DNA of 64,000 bases from Paralichthys olivaceus (GCF_024713975.1 NC_091100.1:25619501-25683500); one strand, 5' to 3'. Shown: positions 51,401-62,744, numbered from the stretch's first letter. The notes: generated from the letters alone by a model not told the origin. Program-made: numbers and translations.

Positions 51401-53967
51401 CATTCTCATAGGTCATGACATGTAATTGATTTTTGATGTAGAAACTATTAATTCATTGGAATAGGACACTGATATTTATCTAATGAGAAAAAGTAAGAAT
51501 GAAAGACTAAACAAATTACATTGTCTGATCTTCAGAATATTCCACACTTGGTGGAGAAACTAGGACATCGCAACTCAATTACAGTTTTGACATTGAAAGA
51601 GTACCATTTCAAACCTGGGTTTCTTGAATGTGTAATCAATCATGAGAGCACAAGAAACTCAATGGATTTTCTACAAGGAGGTTGTTTAACAACTGAACTA
51701 AGAAAATATTTCTTTATTATCCCCTGACAATCTGGTCAGTTTTTGATTGAACTGTCCAAACAAAAGTCATCATTATTGATTATTGTATATTGTAGACATC
51801 ATCCCTATCAGTTAATAACTCATGTCATACCCTTCAAATGCCATAACAACAGCATCTGACTACCAATCTGATGCATTTAATGAGTAGACTATGTACTTGG
51901 AATGGTCATAGCACAGAAAAGAATATCAGCGAGAAAGACAATATCAGTTTCATTGGATGAAGTGAGTGGAGGACCCAGACGTTTAAAGATTTGGGATGTG
52001 GTTGCAGTTTTCCAGATAGAAATTAATTAACGGTGCATTTTATGAGAACTTTAGTTAGCACTGGTATGTAATATTATGGGGATCCTGGATAAATTTAGGC
52101 TTTCTTAATTTCATCATTGCAATGGGTAAATAAGCCTTGTGATTTTTCTCTTCACTGTAAAGCTATTCTTGAAATGTTAACTGTTATTTTTTATTATTTT
52201 ATGAAAAGGTGTAAGTGTGTGCAAAAGTTTGGTCACCTTACTGAGTCAGCATTTATGTAACCTGTTTTTTGCAAATTGTTAAGCAGGAGCGTGAAAATAT
52301 TCCGCTTTGTTGTTGTGTGTCAAGAAATGCCACACAGAGAGACAATGCCACAAAATATTAGCAAGTAGATACCAAGTAGTAGGGTGTCCAAATTTTTGTC
52401 AATGCCACAAAGCTTTTTTAAAAATGTTTTTTAATTCTAAATGACAGTTCATTTAGAAAAACTGCACTACCATATTTCAAAAGTAGTTAGCATGAGTGTC
52501 ACTGATTTTGAGAAGTGTCACGTGAAGAATGATTACGGAATAATTTTTAGCATGTGAAGGTATCTCTCTCAAACCTCTTGGGATATTACTAGCGGGCATG
52601 TTGACACTCACCTTTTCCTGATCAGACTGTGTATGACACAGAGAGCAGGTGTGGGGATACACCTTTGGACACGCAGCCAAGAAATCACTTATCATGGTGG
52701 GGGTAGGTAACTTCTTGCTGCTGAGTGGTTTTGAGCCGGATGAAGAGGAGAGAGATCGTCTTGAAGAATCCTCACTCCTGGTTTCCGATGAAGGCCTTGG
52801 TTTGGGTCGATCATGTCTGTAGTCCCGATCTAGATTACGAGATTTGGATGAGGGAGGTAATTCTCTCCCAGGTGACCGATTTCTCTTGTGATGGTCACTA
52901 CTTGCCCTGCGATAGTCCCTGTCTCCATGCTTGCTTGTTTCAGGGTGTTCCAAATGAACCTGACGCCTTTCAGTTTTATCTGCTTTTGGAGCTGATGTGG
53001 ATGATGGGTACATTTTCACTGTCCTTTCATTGGACAGTGGCTCCCTTTTGAAAGTTTCTCTGGTACTTGTCTCGTCCTTTGCCCGACTGGCATGACCATA
53101 GTCAATGACTTTACCTGCTGTCTGTGTGACAGTAAGCAGGCTAGGTACTTCTGGTGAGCGTGAACGAGCTAATTCTGAAGAGTGAGCAGGTGGCGGTTGC
53201 ATATCATGGATGCTGCGTGAGAACGAAGATGGGGAGTCAGAAGCCACTGTTTTCTGCTTGCCTGACTTGTTGATTTGGATGTCACGCAGTATGAATGGTA
53301 AAGTGTCTGGGGTTAGTTGATCATCAGGGTAGTGACTCAGCACTTCCAAGTCCTCATTTGAAAGTCCAAAACTGGCCAAGATGCTTCCTGCACTCTCTGG
53401 TGTGTACATACTCTGACCATCCCCGCCCCCACCACTTCTGCCACCATGAGGATGTCGGTTTTGGGGTGTCGGTGTGTCACTTATAGCGGCAGTCCAGCCT
53501 GGTATGCTTGTTCCAGCGTGGTTGATCTCGGGTTGCTGTTGAGGCCCCTGCCGATGTGACTGCCGGTTAGAACTACATGGAGGACTGGCAAACAGTTTTG
53601 TTGGAGGTTGGTAACTTGACCAGTCTATGTCTTGCTGGTGACCTGGCTGACTATCAGATGTAAGTGTTGTTGAGCCATAGGTTCCATGTTGACTGATCCC
53701 AGAAACCGAGCCTTGGTTCTGGTGTTGGTTTGATGTGTTCATGCGGTCAATGAGGCGGTGGTCCATGTCCCTGGCACCCCGGATAGCCAGAGCAGACTCT
53801 AGCTCTTCAGGGAGCTGGGTGGGACGAGGAAATTGGAAACCCATCACCTGTGTCAGCATATCAGAGGGAGTATGATTCTGATGTTGATTTGGGTGTGGCT
53901 GATGATGAGGCCTGGGTCCATTTGAGAATGGCTGTTGCCCCTGTTGCTGGGACTGGTGGTGGTACAT
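39435..53967 (-). CDS. znf638: Zinc finger protein 638-like (matrin-type zinc fingers, three RRMs)
   Basis: Large nuclear RNA/DNA-binding protein, 1591 aa from ATG 53967. Exons right to left: 52612-54340, 50767-50828, 49179-49348, 48649-48729, 47901-48091, 47197-47412, 46886-46984, 46646-46683, 46508-46554, 45858-45889, 45385-45504, 45133-45264, 44885-44926, 44007-44144, 43679-43843, 43078-43527, 42498-42986, 41657-41797, 41276-41525, 40887-41153, 39802-39924, 39594-39715, 39435-39479. All borders and phases agree. Domains: [17 protein letters not shown] motif near 192-232; VIDYGHAS; matrin-type finger 1 ([11 protein letters not shown], then [18 protein letters not shown]) near 440-470; S/R/H-rich part 473-620; RRM1 from 640; RRM2 765-848; RRM3 863-963; charged region 964-1276 with a long E/R/K helix; [14 protein letters not shown] at about 1283; C-terminal finger [10 protein letters not shown]...HCKTAKH. 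The [14 protein letters not shown] and FVTVDEV words match human ZNF638 as I recall it; MATR3 is the closest alternative (two RRMs, no FVTVDEV). Confidence 0.85.
41851..42450. mobile_element. 600-bp MITE, PIF/Harbinger-like, in a znf638 intron
   Basis: Terminal inverted repeats TGCCATGTCCCAATTC (left) and GAATTGGGACAGGGCA (right) are complementary except at one position. They are flanked on both sides by TTA (41848-41850 and 42451-42453). A 3-bp TTA duplication is the hallmark of PIF/Harbinger elements. No transposase frame is present, so it is non-autonomous. It lies between the exons at 41657-41797 and 42498-42986, only 47 bases from the latter. Confidence 0.85.
44394..44600. repeat. interspersed repeat (actatgccgatggaggggtg) in a znf638 intron
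   Basis: aaagagatagttgacccaaaa, then tcatcactatgccgatggag and gggtgggtgaagtgtccaca, match a widespread fish repeat I recall as starting aaagggatagttcaccca. Probably a DNA-transposon derivative. Confidence 0.6.
46010..46190. repeat. interspersed repeat (ctagggctgggtgata) in a znf638 intron
   Basis: ctagggctgggtgataaaacg, then gataattatcgtgatatgag and tatcgtgatatattgatatcg, a common fish repeat type with ATCGTGATA words. A shorter similar stretch (tatatcgatatcaactgat) is at about 11873-11895. Confidence 0.6.
47413..47900. other. znf638 intron, no other feature seen
   Basis: AT-rich intron between the RRM1 exon and the preceding S/K-rich exon. The same description applies to the znf638 introns at 48092-48648 and 49349-50766, apart from the hairpin listed separately. 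Confidence 0.6.
50521..50578. repeat. perfect 19-bp inverted repeat (hairpin)
   Basis: tggacattctctggagttt at 50521-50539 is exactly complementary to aaactccagagaatgtcca at 50560-50578, with a 20-base spacer. It sits in a znf638 intron within a stretch (about 50215-50700) that resembles a non-autonomous transposon. Confidence 0.85.
52205..52420. mobile_element. short Tc1/mariner-like MITE remnant
   Basis: gtgcaaaagtttggtcacct (about 52219-52238) and its imperfect inverse aggtgtccaaatttttgtca-like text (about 52382-52402) bracket about 160 bases. The tgcaaaagtttggtcacc words resemble fish Tc1-type ends. Target-site duplications were not resolved. Confidence 0.45.
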
Positions 53968-54340
53968 GGCAGCAGGAAGACACAGTCGTGTGGTTTTGTA
54001 GGTTTTGCTTTTAGTGTCCAAGTTAAACCCAACAGCTGACACCTCTCGTCTATTGAGAAGACTCGGGAGGGCCAGTTGACAAGGTAATGCCAATGCAAGC
54101 CTGTTGTTGTGACACTGGTTGCCAACAATTATGGTTGCAAGAGAGGCAAGCTGCTGGAGAGCAAACCGGGCCTGAGTCTCAATCTGAGCCAAATGGAGAG
54201 CTGTTACTGCAGCAGCACCAGCTGCAGGTCCAAGTATGAAATTGGTCCTTCTGATGCTGTTGGCAATGGAGAGTGTTGCTCTGGGTTCCAATCGATGGGT
54301 AGGAGCAAGGTGCAAATAACTGTCTGTGTGCACAGCGAGG
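53968..54340 (-). other. znf638: upstream part of the large znf638 exon, open but without ATG
   Basis: A clear acceptor (ctttccacctcag) ends at 54341. From there to the first ATG at 53967 the znf638 frame is open for about 124 codons with no ATG in any frame. The translation is A/L/Q-rich (for example [20 protein letters not shown]), resembling the L/Q-rich N-terminal helices of RBM20/matrin-3-like proteins. Either it is translated from an ATG in an unseen upstream exon or it is 5'UTR. A donor-like gag/gtgtca at about 54052 could also remove part of it. Confidence 0.5.
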
Positions 54341-55080
54341 CTGAGGTGGAAAGCAGAAATATACTATTACAGATGAACAAGCGTTAGTTTTTCATTTCAA
54401 AAGCGTCTTTCAGGTGAAGTCCTTTTTCCAAATCACTTTTAAGTAACAAGTTGGCTCATTCCTCGTTGTCTGGCGTCTTCCCTTAAAATGTGTCGAAGTA
54501 TTAAGAAATGTGGTCAGCTTCATGATCTCTTTCCTGCTGACTTGTGCCCATTATGCCTTACTTTCAGGGTGGAGAATCAACATTGCAAAAACACTGAATC
54601 AATAAAAACATTAAAAAACCAAGCAAATATAGATTTATAATATAGGGAAACTATACAGAAGCCTTAACATCTAGGCATGATGGCAAAAAAATGAATTATT
54701 TAGTTATGCTTCCAAAAAGTACACTTACTCGCCTAAGAGCCGGGAGGTATCAAAAATCAAATTTTTCTAGGTTGGATGATAAATATCTCAAATTATAGGT
54801 TTTCCAGAGCTGTGCCAACAATAAAAACAGACCCTGTTCATCAGAATTCCAAACAACAACCATTGTTTGTTTTTTTTACAAACCTGAAGGGTTTTTTTTT
54901 GCATAGAGAATCAAATTATGCCGCCTCCACCTCCCTAAAATAATTCTAGTGCAGTGGAAACTGCTTATAGTGATCAATTTTGTGCCAGGCCAAATTCATC
55001 ACTATAAGCAATTGATTACTATGAAAGAATTGCAGGGCTTCTGTATGAAAGTCCCAGTACTTGGGGAAAAGGTAACAGCG

Positions 55081-55140
55081 ACACGCACGCACGCGCACGC
55101 ACACGCACGCACACACACGCACACACACACACACACACAC
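55081..55140. repeat. CACG/CA compound microsatellite
   Basis: cacgcacg units passing into about 12 CA units, in the large first znf638 intron. Confidence 0.9.
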
Positions 55141-55199
55141 AGTATAAACTCATGTGTAAACTCAGACTGGGTGAAAGACCCAAAATGAATAGTGGACTA

Positions 55200-57180
55200 C
55201 TTGACCACTAAAACTTAATTATAATTAAAACCCCCACCATGAAAACCCCTGAATATGCACTCCTGTAACTTGCACCAGTAAAACAAACAAACAAACAAAC
55301 AAAAACTGCGGTGATGATGCTAATTAGCTGTATTACGCTTACCATCGTTTGGCTTATGTTTGGTAATCAGTTTCCAGTATCTGATCAGCCTCTGTTCTGC
55401 AGCAGAGCTGCTACTGCCAGCGTTATGTTTTTACAGAGGGTTTACCTTGAAAGTGGCCATAAATGTGTGTGTGAGTGTTTGAGAGAGAGGGAGAGAGAGA
55501 GAGACTGTTATAACTACAGTATTCCCTTGTATAAAGGTAGACCTGTGTATTCAAATAAATACCAGTACTATACAGTATGAAGCTGTGCATCTTCTACTCC
55601 TGCAAATATTTCAGGTGTGCTCCGAGCGTGACTGTTTAAATAAGAGATGTATGTCTCCTGTGTGTTCAACTCTTTGCTTCCTATAGACTGCAGCAGCTGT
55701 CCCATGTACATCTATAATAAGACGTTATGTTACTAAAATTAGTAAAGTAAAATAAAAGTTATGATCTTGATCTTTACAATAATCAAACTGATATATAGCC
55801 TAATGCTACAGCACCTAACAGATAAACTACCAATTTATTGAGCGTGGAAATAATGAGCTGTATTAAATTGTAAATTTGACATTTCATGGTGATGAAGCTC
55901 AAACCCAGGATTAGCCTGCACGCTACAGGTAGCCTCACAAACTAATTGAACCCACGACTATGACAAATTTATCACCATCATTTTTGTAATCCATTTTTAT
56001 ACGACTGAAGTCTGGTGCCACTGGCTCAGATAGAGTGACTCTCTTTTTTAAGAAAATGATAGATATCGAAATTCATGACTTGTTATGGGTATCAAAACAA
56101 ACATGTTGGTATCCTAACAACACTAAAACAGCTGGTCCTTTTCTATCACTCTTTAGTGGAGAGTATCCTAGCCTTCTGCTTCACTGCCTGGTATTGTCAT
56201 TATCTGTGAATAAATAATAGAAATAGAAAGAAACTGCATAAAATAGTGTCCAGTAAGATTGCTGGACACCAGCAAAACTGTATGACAATGATCTGTGAGT
56301 CTCTTGTGGTTAAGAAAGGGCAAGCCATAACTAATGAAGAAGAACATCCCTTTTTAGTACATACAAGCTTTTAAATTAGGAAGACGGTTCAGGGTGCCAA
56401 TCCTTCCGAACCAATAGGACTCGCAGATCATTTCTGCCCAAAAAGTATTGAACTCTTGAACAAACTGTGAAAAAAAGACTGAATCTCAGTGTGTGAGGGT
56501 GACCTTATATGTAGAGCACTTGTTGTGTTGCTGGTATTACTGTTCACTTTAAGTGTCGGACGACTGCTGTGTAGCACATGATGACGGATGCAGGACATGA
56601 CATTTCCAATACAAAAAAATAGCAAATAAAGTAAAGTAAAATAAAGCATCTAGTCTGGGATATACTGATGTAGGTTAACATCAGCTACCTGGATAACAAT
56701 AAATGTCCCATATAAAAATACTATACTATACAATGAATAAATACAGCTATAGCATCCAGGTGCACTCTCTGAGACATGTGCACATTGATTTTCTGTACAG
56801 TCACACAGAAAGATTCAGAGCACAGCAGATAGACTTTCAGTCACTAGCTGTACAATGAAGGTTTAAATGCCCAATATTATCTCAATCAACCAATCGCAGA
56901 TATAGAATCGTGGGAACATAGGAGTTTCTATTTTTACCAACAAGCAGCAATTCAGTCACCCTTTACTGATTAGGATTCCTTCAGTGTTAACTGTTGCTAG
57001 AAGGTATGTATTCAGGGAGGTTACCAGTCCTCTGCAGAGATAGCTGGATTGACATGTTCTGACCACTACACTTTCATAGTGGACACAAAATATTTTTATG
57101 CTTGTCAGTGTTTTCTATACATGGACTTATCAGTACTTTTTCCATTGTAGAGCCACAAGCAGCACATTAATTAGCTCAAC
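55200..57180. other. first znf638 intron, no exon seen
   Basis: AT-rich with an AAAC run (55281-55302) and a GA run (55484-55503). No supported coding exon on either strand. Confidence 0.5.
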
Positions 57181-57184
57181 TTCT

Positions 57185-57360
57185 ACGCCTCTTTCTCAGG
57201 GCCCCTGCCACAGCCCACACTTCAACCCAGAGAACCACCTTTGGAGAGACCTTAATATGAAAGTTCACAGACACTCTGTGAACTTCCATCAATGCGACAG
57301 CGCCAGAGAGACTGGGATAAAATTTCCAAAACCTAAGGGGAGGTTCAGAATCTAAGAGAA
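57185..57360 (+). pseudogene. Tc1-like transposase remnant, C-terminal end
   Basis: The translation contains HFNPENHLWRDLNMKVHRHS, a decayed form of the DLNPIENLWRDLKxxVHRR block that precedes the last catalytic Asp/Glu region of Tc1/mariner transposases. A diverged tail (KFPKPK, for KIPKSRC) follows. No upstream catalytic domain in frame; dead copy. Confidence 0.8.
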
Positions 57361-58514
57361 TCTCAAAGGCTACATCCAAATAAGAGTTATACAGCCACTA
57401 AAACAGAGAAGTTTGAAAAAAGCTGGTGGCCCCCGATTTAGTTGGAAAACTGTGGGGCCATGTTTTAGTATAGACAGGCAGAAAAGGATGACTGAGACAC
57501 TCATAAAGGCTTGCTGATTGGGTCTTCTCCGTCATGATGCAACTTCAGCTTATTTATCACACTCCTGTCACATGACCCTCTTACTGAAGAAAACAACCAG
57601 CATTTGGCTCAGCTGCTAATGTAGAACGCAATATGGAGGCTGACCAGTGGCAGGTATGATCACCCTCTACATCGTGCTGGTGCCAGGACCCAAGTCCAGT
57701 GAGTGTCATTCTCAGCACTGATGGGCTTGTGCGGCGCAAATTTTGACTTCAAATACTTCAACTCGAGCAAAGAAGCAAATGATGCAATCAAATTCATAAC
57801 AGCACTTATATTTTGGTATTCAGATTTCCTGATTTGTTGCATGTTTCCTTTAACAACTGTGCTTTCTTTTTCATACACACTTTGCCATTTGTTGAATGTC
57901 TGCGTTCAGTAGAGACTGCCCTTACATTCTTCTGTGCGTTTTGTCCTCAGACCCGCCGTAAACACATGGCACTGGGTGTTACTCACGTTTGCATTCAATT
58001 ACGGACGCGCATGCATCTGCAGTGGTCAACATATCGGTGTCTGTGGGGAAAGTGGAGAATTACGTTGGCTCTCATCCTTGAAACGGAGAGGCTGTCCGCA
58101 CTGGTTCACAGAAACATTACAGCAGACATGGAGGCTGTAGTGAGAACACCCTGTAGGTTCCTGTGTCGTCAGGTAGTTACACTGTCAGCACCGTGAACTA
58201 CCTGCACTGAGCTGACGCCATGCAGTAGTGATGTGGTCCCCCGGGGCCCGCGCAGCTCAGTGTCTGAACCTTCATCTCTGCTACAACACAAACCAATGTC
58301 CACTTCGTCATAGAGGACATCTTTATTTGGACAAATCACAAGTAAACCGGGAGACACGGGGCCTGCCTGCGGTCACCATCCCTCCTCACCAGCCATTTTG
58401 GGTGTTTTCATTGCCTAGCTAGTGTAACAGCTGTCGAGCGGAGAGCGTGGACACTGCTTCCTTACATTAATGAACGCTCGCACAATTTCCGAGCTCCTCA
58501 CATTCAACAAATAC

Positions 58515-58641
58515 CTTTCACTGTGGGTTGATGCGGATCGTTGTTGATACCGGAAAGTCTTTTTAACCCGCGGCCTTCAGGACCAAGGAGGAGCGTCCGC
58601 CGCCGAGACCGCGGTGAAGAGCCTGACTTCCGCCATCAGCG
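58515..58641 (-). other. znf638: probable non-coding first exon of znf638 with a short upstream ORF
   Basis: Ends in a clean donor (cagtgaaag/gtattt). Its only long-context ATG (58636, in gATGGCGGAAG) opens a 19-codon frame that stops at 58577, before the donor, so it cannot be the main start. It would splice to the acceptor at 54341. The true 5' end is not known. Confidence 0.5.
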
Positions 58642-58649
58642 ACGCACAC

Positions 58650-58743
58650 TTCCGCCTGGAGGTTTTCAGAATAAAACTGTCCTCTCCCTGAACACGACAA
58701 GCTGCTAAACATAGAACGTTATGATCCAATTTACCCCCAAATG
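58650..58743 (+). other. candidate divergent exon on the plus strand
   Basis: ATG at 58721 opens seven codons (MIQFTPK) to a consensus donor aaatg/gtgagt after 58743. No downstream plus-strand exon with a recognisable family was found before the window ends, so this may be a non-coding divergent transcript or chance. Confidence 0.25.
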
Positions 58744-58767
58744 GTGAGTAATTTTCATTCTGTTGAA

Positions 58768-59545
58768 TTAATACTAGTGTAGTGTCTGTTCTGAACCTGC
58801 CTGTTTGGAACGGGCTGTTCTCTTGGCCTGTGTTAATGCTCCAGAGTTACTTCAGAATGAGTCTTGGATGGAGTTAGAAAACTTTGTGTTCATCCTACCT
58901 GGTTTATCTGCTATGAAGATTTTACAATCAACGCTTTTCATAAAACATGAAACTGCATTTGCTTTATTAATGTTCATGTGTGTTGTTTATACATAAGTTT
59001 GAATGAACTGCTGATATTCTTTCATACGTTACAGTACATTTACTTCAATACATCTCTACTATTTTAGAGGTCTGTTCAATACACACAACAATCTTCAGAC
59101 CCACAACTTTTCTAAATAAAAGCTCTGTAATTCAGCTCAATAAAAAGCATTGCAACAACAAAATCAAAGTTCTGTTTTTACTGTGAAGACAATAGCCAGG
59201 ATGAAGTGATAGTGAGAAAGTGATTACCAAGAGTCTGTCCATCTGTGTGTCAGTCTGATATGGTGAAATAAAGAAAATCAAATTATTGGAATACTCTGGC
59301 AGTGATTTTGACCCAGTTACAGACCACTTTTTATCCGAGGACAGAAGACATGTTAAACCCGGTCCACAGACTGAAGGTACACTACCCCACCACCACTGCC
59401 TGCTACAGAGTGCTGGATGCCTGTTTATTAAAATTGTCATTTATATTAATATAATGTGTGTCCAAATAGCACCAGACTTGGCACTGCACATCCTCGGGCA
59501 AATTACAATAGACATGCCAAGCATGATGTCCATAAATTTATAATT
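58768..59545 (+). repeat. about 780-bp repeat, copy 1
   Basis: Ordered blocks: agtgtagtgtctgttc, ctcttggcctgtgttaatgc, ttcataaaacatgaaactgc, gtttgaatgaactgctgat, ggtccacagactgaagg, ccccaccaccactgcctg, gcacatcctcgggca. The same blocks, in the same order, appear in 60478-62240. Class unknown. Confidence 0.7.
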
Positions 59546-59773
59546 TCGCAAGATATTTATTACATATACAGAGGGAGTGGAAATAATAGGTATGCATTTT
59601 TACAAACACAAGGGAATAAGCCTTTTTTATTCTCAGTTTGTGTCTCTCATGCACTCCCCTGTACTTGTTAGGGGAAGAACTAATTTTCAGTCGTTAAGAA
59701 GCTGTTGATGAAAAAAACTATTTGTAAAGCAGTACTAAGACTGACTAACTGATGCAATACTGTAGTATCACCA

Positions 59774-59775
<2 letters not shown>

Positions 59776-59806
<31 letters not shown>
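59776..59806. repeat. CA microsatellite
   Basis: About 15 CA units between the two copies of the 780-bp repeat. Confidence 0.9.
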
Positions 59807-59808
<2 letters not shown>

Positions 59809-60545
59809 GTTCAAGCAATCCCACAGTATCCGTCTCCTCTTTCAACTGGTGAGATGGAGAAGGTGAGAGACACATTTATCATCGTCATACACTGAGCTTC
59901 ATCAGCTCTTCTTAGTCATTACCCCCTAACTCAGAACTTATGCTGTTTACATCATGGTCATTAGTTGAGCCAAGAGAAGAGACATTTGTCACTGGACTGG
60001 CTTGAGATGAGCTGAGAAAACTTGATGGGTGACTGGAATGGAGAATGGACAGGGGGATCATACAGAACAGGAGAAATAATGTAATGAACAAGCACAAGCA
60101 TGTCCATGTGACAAAAATGATACATACACTCTGGTAAGTAATATCTGTGGTTCATAATTGGTTCAGGCCAAACTGAAAAGGCAGCTGCAAGGTTTGTGCC
60201 ATAGAGGTCTTAAAACTGAAAAGAACACTGTAAATCTTTCATTTGAATAATTCAAGCCAATTTTGCTGAGATGGCAGATTTATTCAAATAGTCAGTTGAA
60301 CTTACTTGATGAGATGACAATTCCTTTGCCAAAAATGATCCAAAGTAATTTTTCATTATCAGAGCTCTTTAAGGTCATTTTATAAATCTTGATTTTGAAT
60401 TTAGTATACGCAATTAAGGCAATGTGCCTTAAACTAAGGGACAGAGAGTTTTCATGTTAGTACAAGATGTATAAATTACCAGTGCAGTGCCTGTTCGGAA
60501 TGGACTGGTAATGTTCTGGAGCTTACTTCAGAATCATTCCTTGTC

Positions 60546-60680
60546 ATAATAATAACAATAATAATAATAATACATTTAACAGATGCAAAAACATAAAATG
60601 CAGGCAGTGCAATTACAAATATAAACAAGTCAATACAAGACAATGTATAAAAAAAACAATAAAACAAAAAAAACTCCTGG
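60546..60680 (-). repeat. AAT-repeat-headed insertion inside copy 2
   Basis: ataataataacaataataat then aatacatttaacag, the reverse complement of an L2-type (TTATTA)n tail, followed by A-rich sequence. Probably a truncated L2 3' end. Confidence 0.4.
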
Positions 60681-61006
60681 TTAAAAGCAGTATAATCAGT
60701 CACATATATACTGTCCCTTTTTTATTGTTTGGATGTTGTGTGCAGAGCTTTTTCTATAATCAAAATGAGCTGGAGTTTGTTTTTTGCACTGATTGTATAT
60801 ATCAATGTTTTTCATAAAATGAAAATGAATTGCATTATTGCTGTACACTTGTGTGGTTTGTATATTAATTTGAATGATTTGCTGAACTGCTGTTCTATTT
60901 TCACACAATGCATGTCAGCTATTTCACAATTCTGTTAAGCAATCAACAATATCTTCACATCCAAGTTGTCAACCAGCATTAGCATAGCAACACAATGAAT
61001 GTTTTA

Positions 61007-61950
61007 GGGGGAGAACGGGGTAAGATGAGCCACTATCCACATTTGATGAAGTGTATTTGTTTCAAACAATAGTTACTATATATACATGAGGTTGTTGTGT
61101 ACCCATGGGAATTAAAACAAGTTGTCTAATCATTATGGTTTCAGAACAAGACCCATCAAAAAAAGTTGGTCCTTCAGCACAACTTACCCCATGGTGGGGA
61201 TAAAATTATCATATCGATGGGGTAAATTGAGACCTCTATGGGTAAATAGTGCCACCATTAACAATGATTTATATAAAAGTGACACAAAGTCAAACAATTT
61301 TGAGATTGTTTTCAACTTTGTAAATGCCATTAGTTTAACAAAGGCAAAATACTTAAAGTAAAACACTATATTTGTTAACTGTTGTTCAACATGTTATTTA
61401 CACATTTCAGAGAAGAATTAAACTGTGATCTTTGTGTGTTAGCTACAGAAAGACCGATGTGTACACATACTTTTGTGTACATACAGCATGTTTGTGTGAC
61501 ATTAACACTGTAATAGTTGTAACAATGATCAAACATCAACGTGTGTGTGTTTTGTATGTAGGTGTGTGCACACAAGTACGTGTGTGTATGAATGCAATTA
61601 ACAATGACTGATCAGTGGTTCAATTTACCCCTACATCATTGGCTCCTTTTACCCCACAACCAATATTGTGACAAAGCAGTTTCACACAGTGGCTCAGATC
61701 AACAGTTATGCTAAGTGTATGACCTTTTTTTCTAGCTTACATTGAGACTGATAACTTTAATAGCTTGTTACTGTAATTCACCTCGGCTCTGTTTAATTTA
61801 CCACTCTCTCCATGGTCTTGAATCAAAGATGGAATGAGTAATGCCGACTACGCTTCCTTAATTTGTGGTCACCTGATTACTTTTTTAATGGTTACCTACA
61901 AACAGGGGGTGCCTCATCTTACCCACTGGCTCGACTTACCCCCTTCTCCC
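61007..61950. mobile_element. 944-bp DNA element with terminal inverted repeats
   Basis: The left end gggagaacggggtaagatga plus gcca (from 61009) is inverted at the right end as ggctcgacttacccccttct plus ccc (to 61950), about 21 of 24 positions matching. Further inside, ttaccccatggtgggg, gatggggtaaattgag and aatttacccct repeat the GGGGTAA/TTACCCC theme. No transposase frame. A target duplication was not found. Confidence 0.7.
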
Positions 61951-62609
61951 TTCTTTTCATTTGTAGACAAATTGCTAAAGAGGAAGTGATTATATGAATG
62001 CTGATGACATGACGGTGATCAACACCTGCCAGTTGCCGTCCGCTTCTGTAGTTTATTAGAGGGGGTACAAGAAGTTCAACTCAGTCCACAGACTGAAGGC
62101 CCACTGCCCCACCCCCACTGACTGCAATGTGCTGTTTATCTGTTTATTATTATTTTTTCAATATTGAAAGTATTGCATGACCAAACCGCACTTCCTCGGG
62201 TCATTATCAATATCAGTATCAGTATGTTAGAGATTATTAGATAGATGCTGTGTCTCTCACAAACAGCAGTTTCTGAAAAAAGATCAAAAAATAATTATTT
62301 TTCTTTAAAAAAAAAAGATATAAAAGACAGTACTACAATATTGTATTTTCACCTACTATCAATCTCATTATGTAAAATGCCGAATGGTAGAATGAAATAG
62401 AAAACTTTCTTCACATAGACTTTAAAATGAGAAGATGTCAGGCACATGAAAATAGCTTTCCTAGACTTGAAAATTGAGAGAATTCATTATTATTAAGAGT
62501 AATAACTAATTCTGTGTACAGTTGGAGGTGTCCTGTTTTGTTTTTGAGGTGTTTGAAAAAATGCACTGTAATTGGCCATTGGGGCAAATAGGCAAAGGGG
62601 CAGAATGGT

Positions 62610-62740
62610 AAATGTTAAATGGTCTGTATTTATATAACACTTTTCTAGTCTTGATGACCACTCAAGCCCTTTACAGTCCAGTATGTCCAAGGATATTACT
62701 CTTGTTCTTCCATGATGACTGACCGCTGAGGATATGGAGA
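62610..62740. repeat. common teleost repeat (aaatggtctgtatttatata)
   Basis: gtaaatgttaaatggtctgt, then ttctagtcttgatgaccact and caagccctttacagt, match a widespread fish repeat recalled as aaatggactgcacttatatagcgcttttctagtc. Confidence 0.65.
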
Positions 62741-62744
62741 GAGC

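Larger units (their letters stand above)
58200..58750. promoter_or_regulatory. znf638: CpG-rich promoter region of znf638, possibly bidirectional
   Basis: The most CpG-dense part of the right half. Around 58560-58650 it contains cgcggcc, ccgccgccgagaccgcgg and a gccatc/CGGAAG cluster (YY1- and Ets-like on the minus strand). Splice donors point away in both directions: minus at 58514/58515 and plus at 58743/58744. Confidence 0.6.
60478..62240 (+). repeat. about 780-bp repeat, copy 2, interrupted
   Basis: Blocks match copy 1: agtgcagtgcctgttcggaa (60481), tttttcataaaatgaaaatg (about 60808), aatttgaatgatttgctgaac (about 60866), then after a gap cagtccacagactgaagg (62082), gccccacccccactgactgc and gcacttcctcgggtca. 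The gap holds the 61007-61950 inverted-repeat element; an A/T-rich insertion fills 60546-60680. Confidence 0.65.

Noticed and set aside
57813..58196. 127-aa open frame near the CpG region as a gene
   Set aside because: No family motif, overlapping frames are equally open, and it has no supported splice partners.
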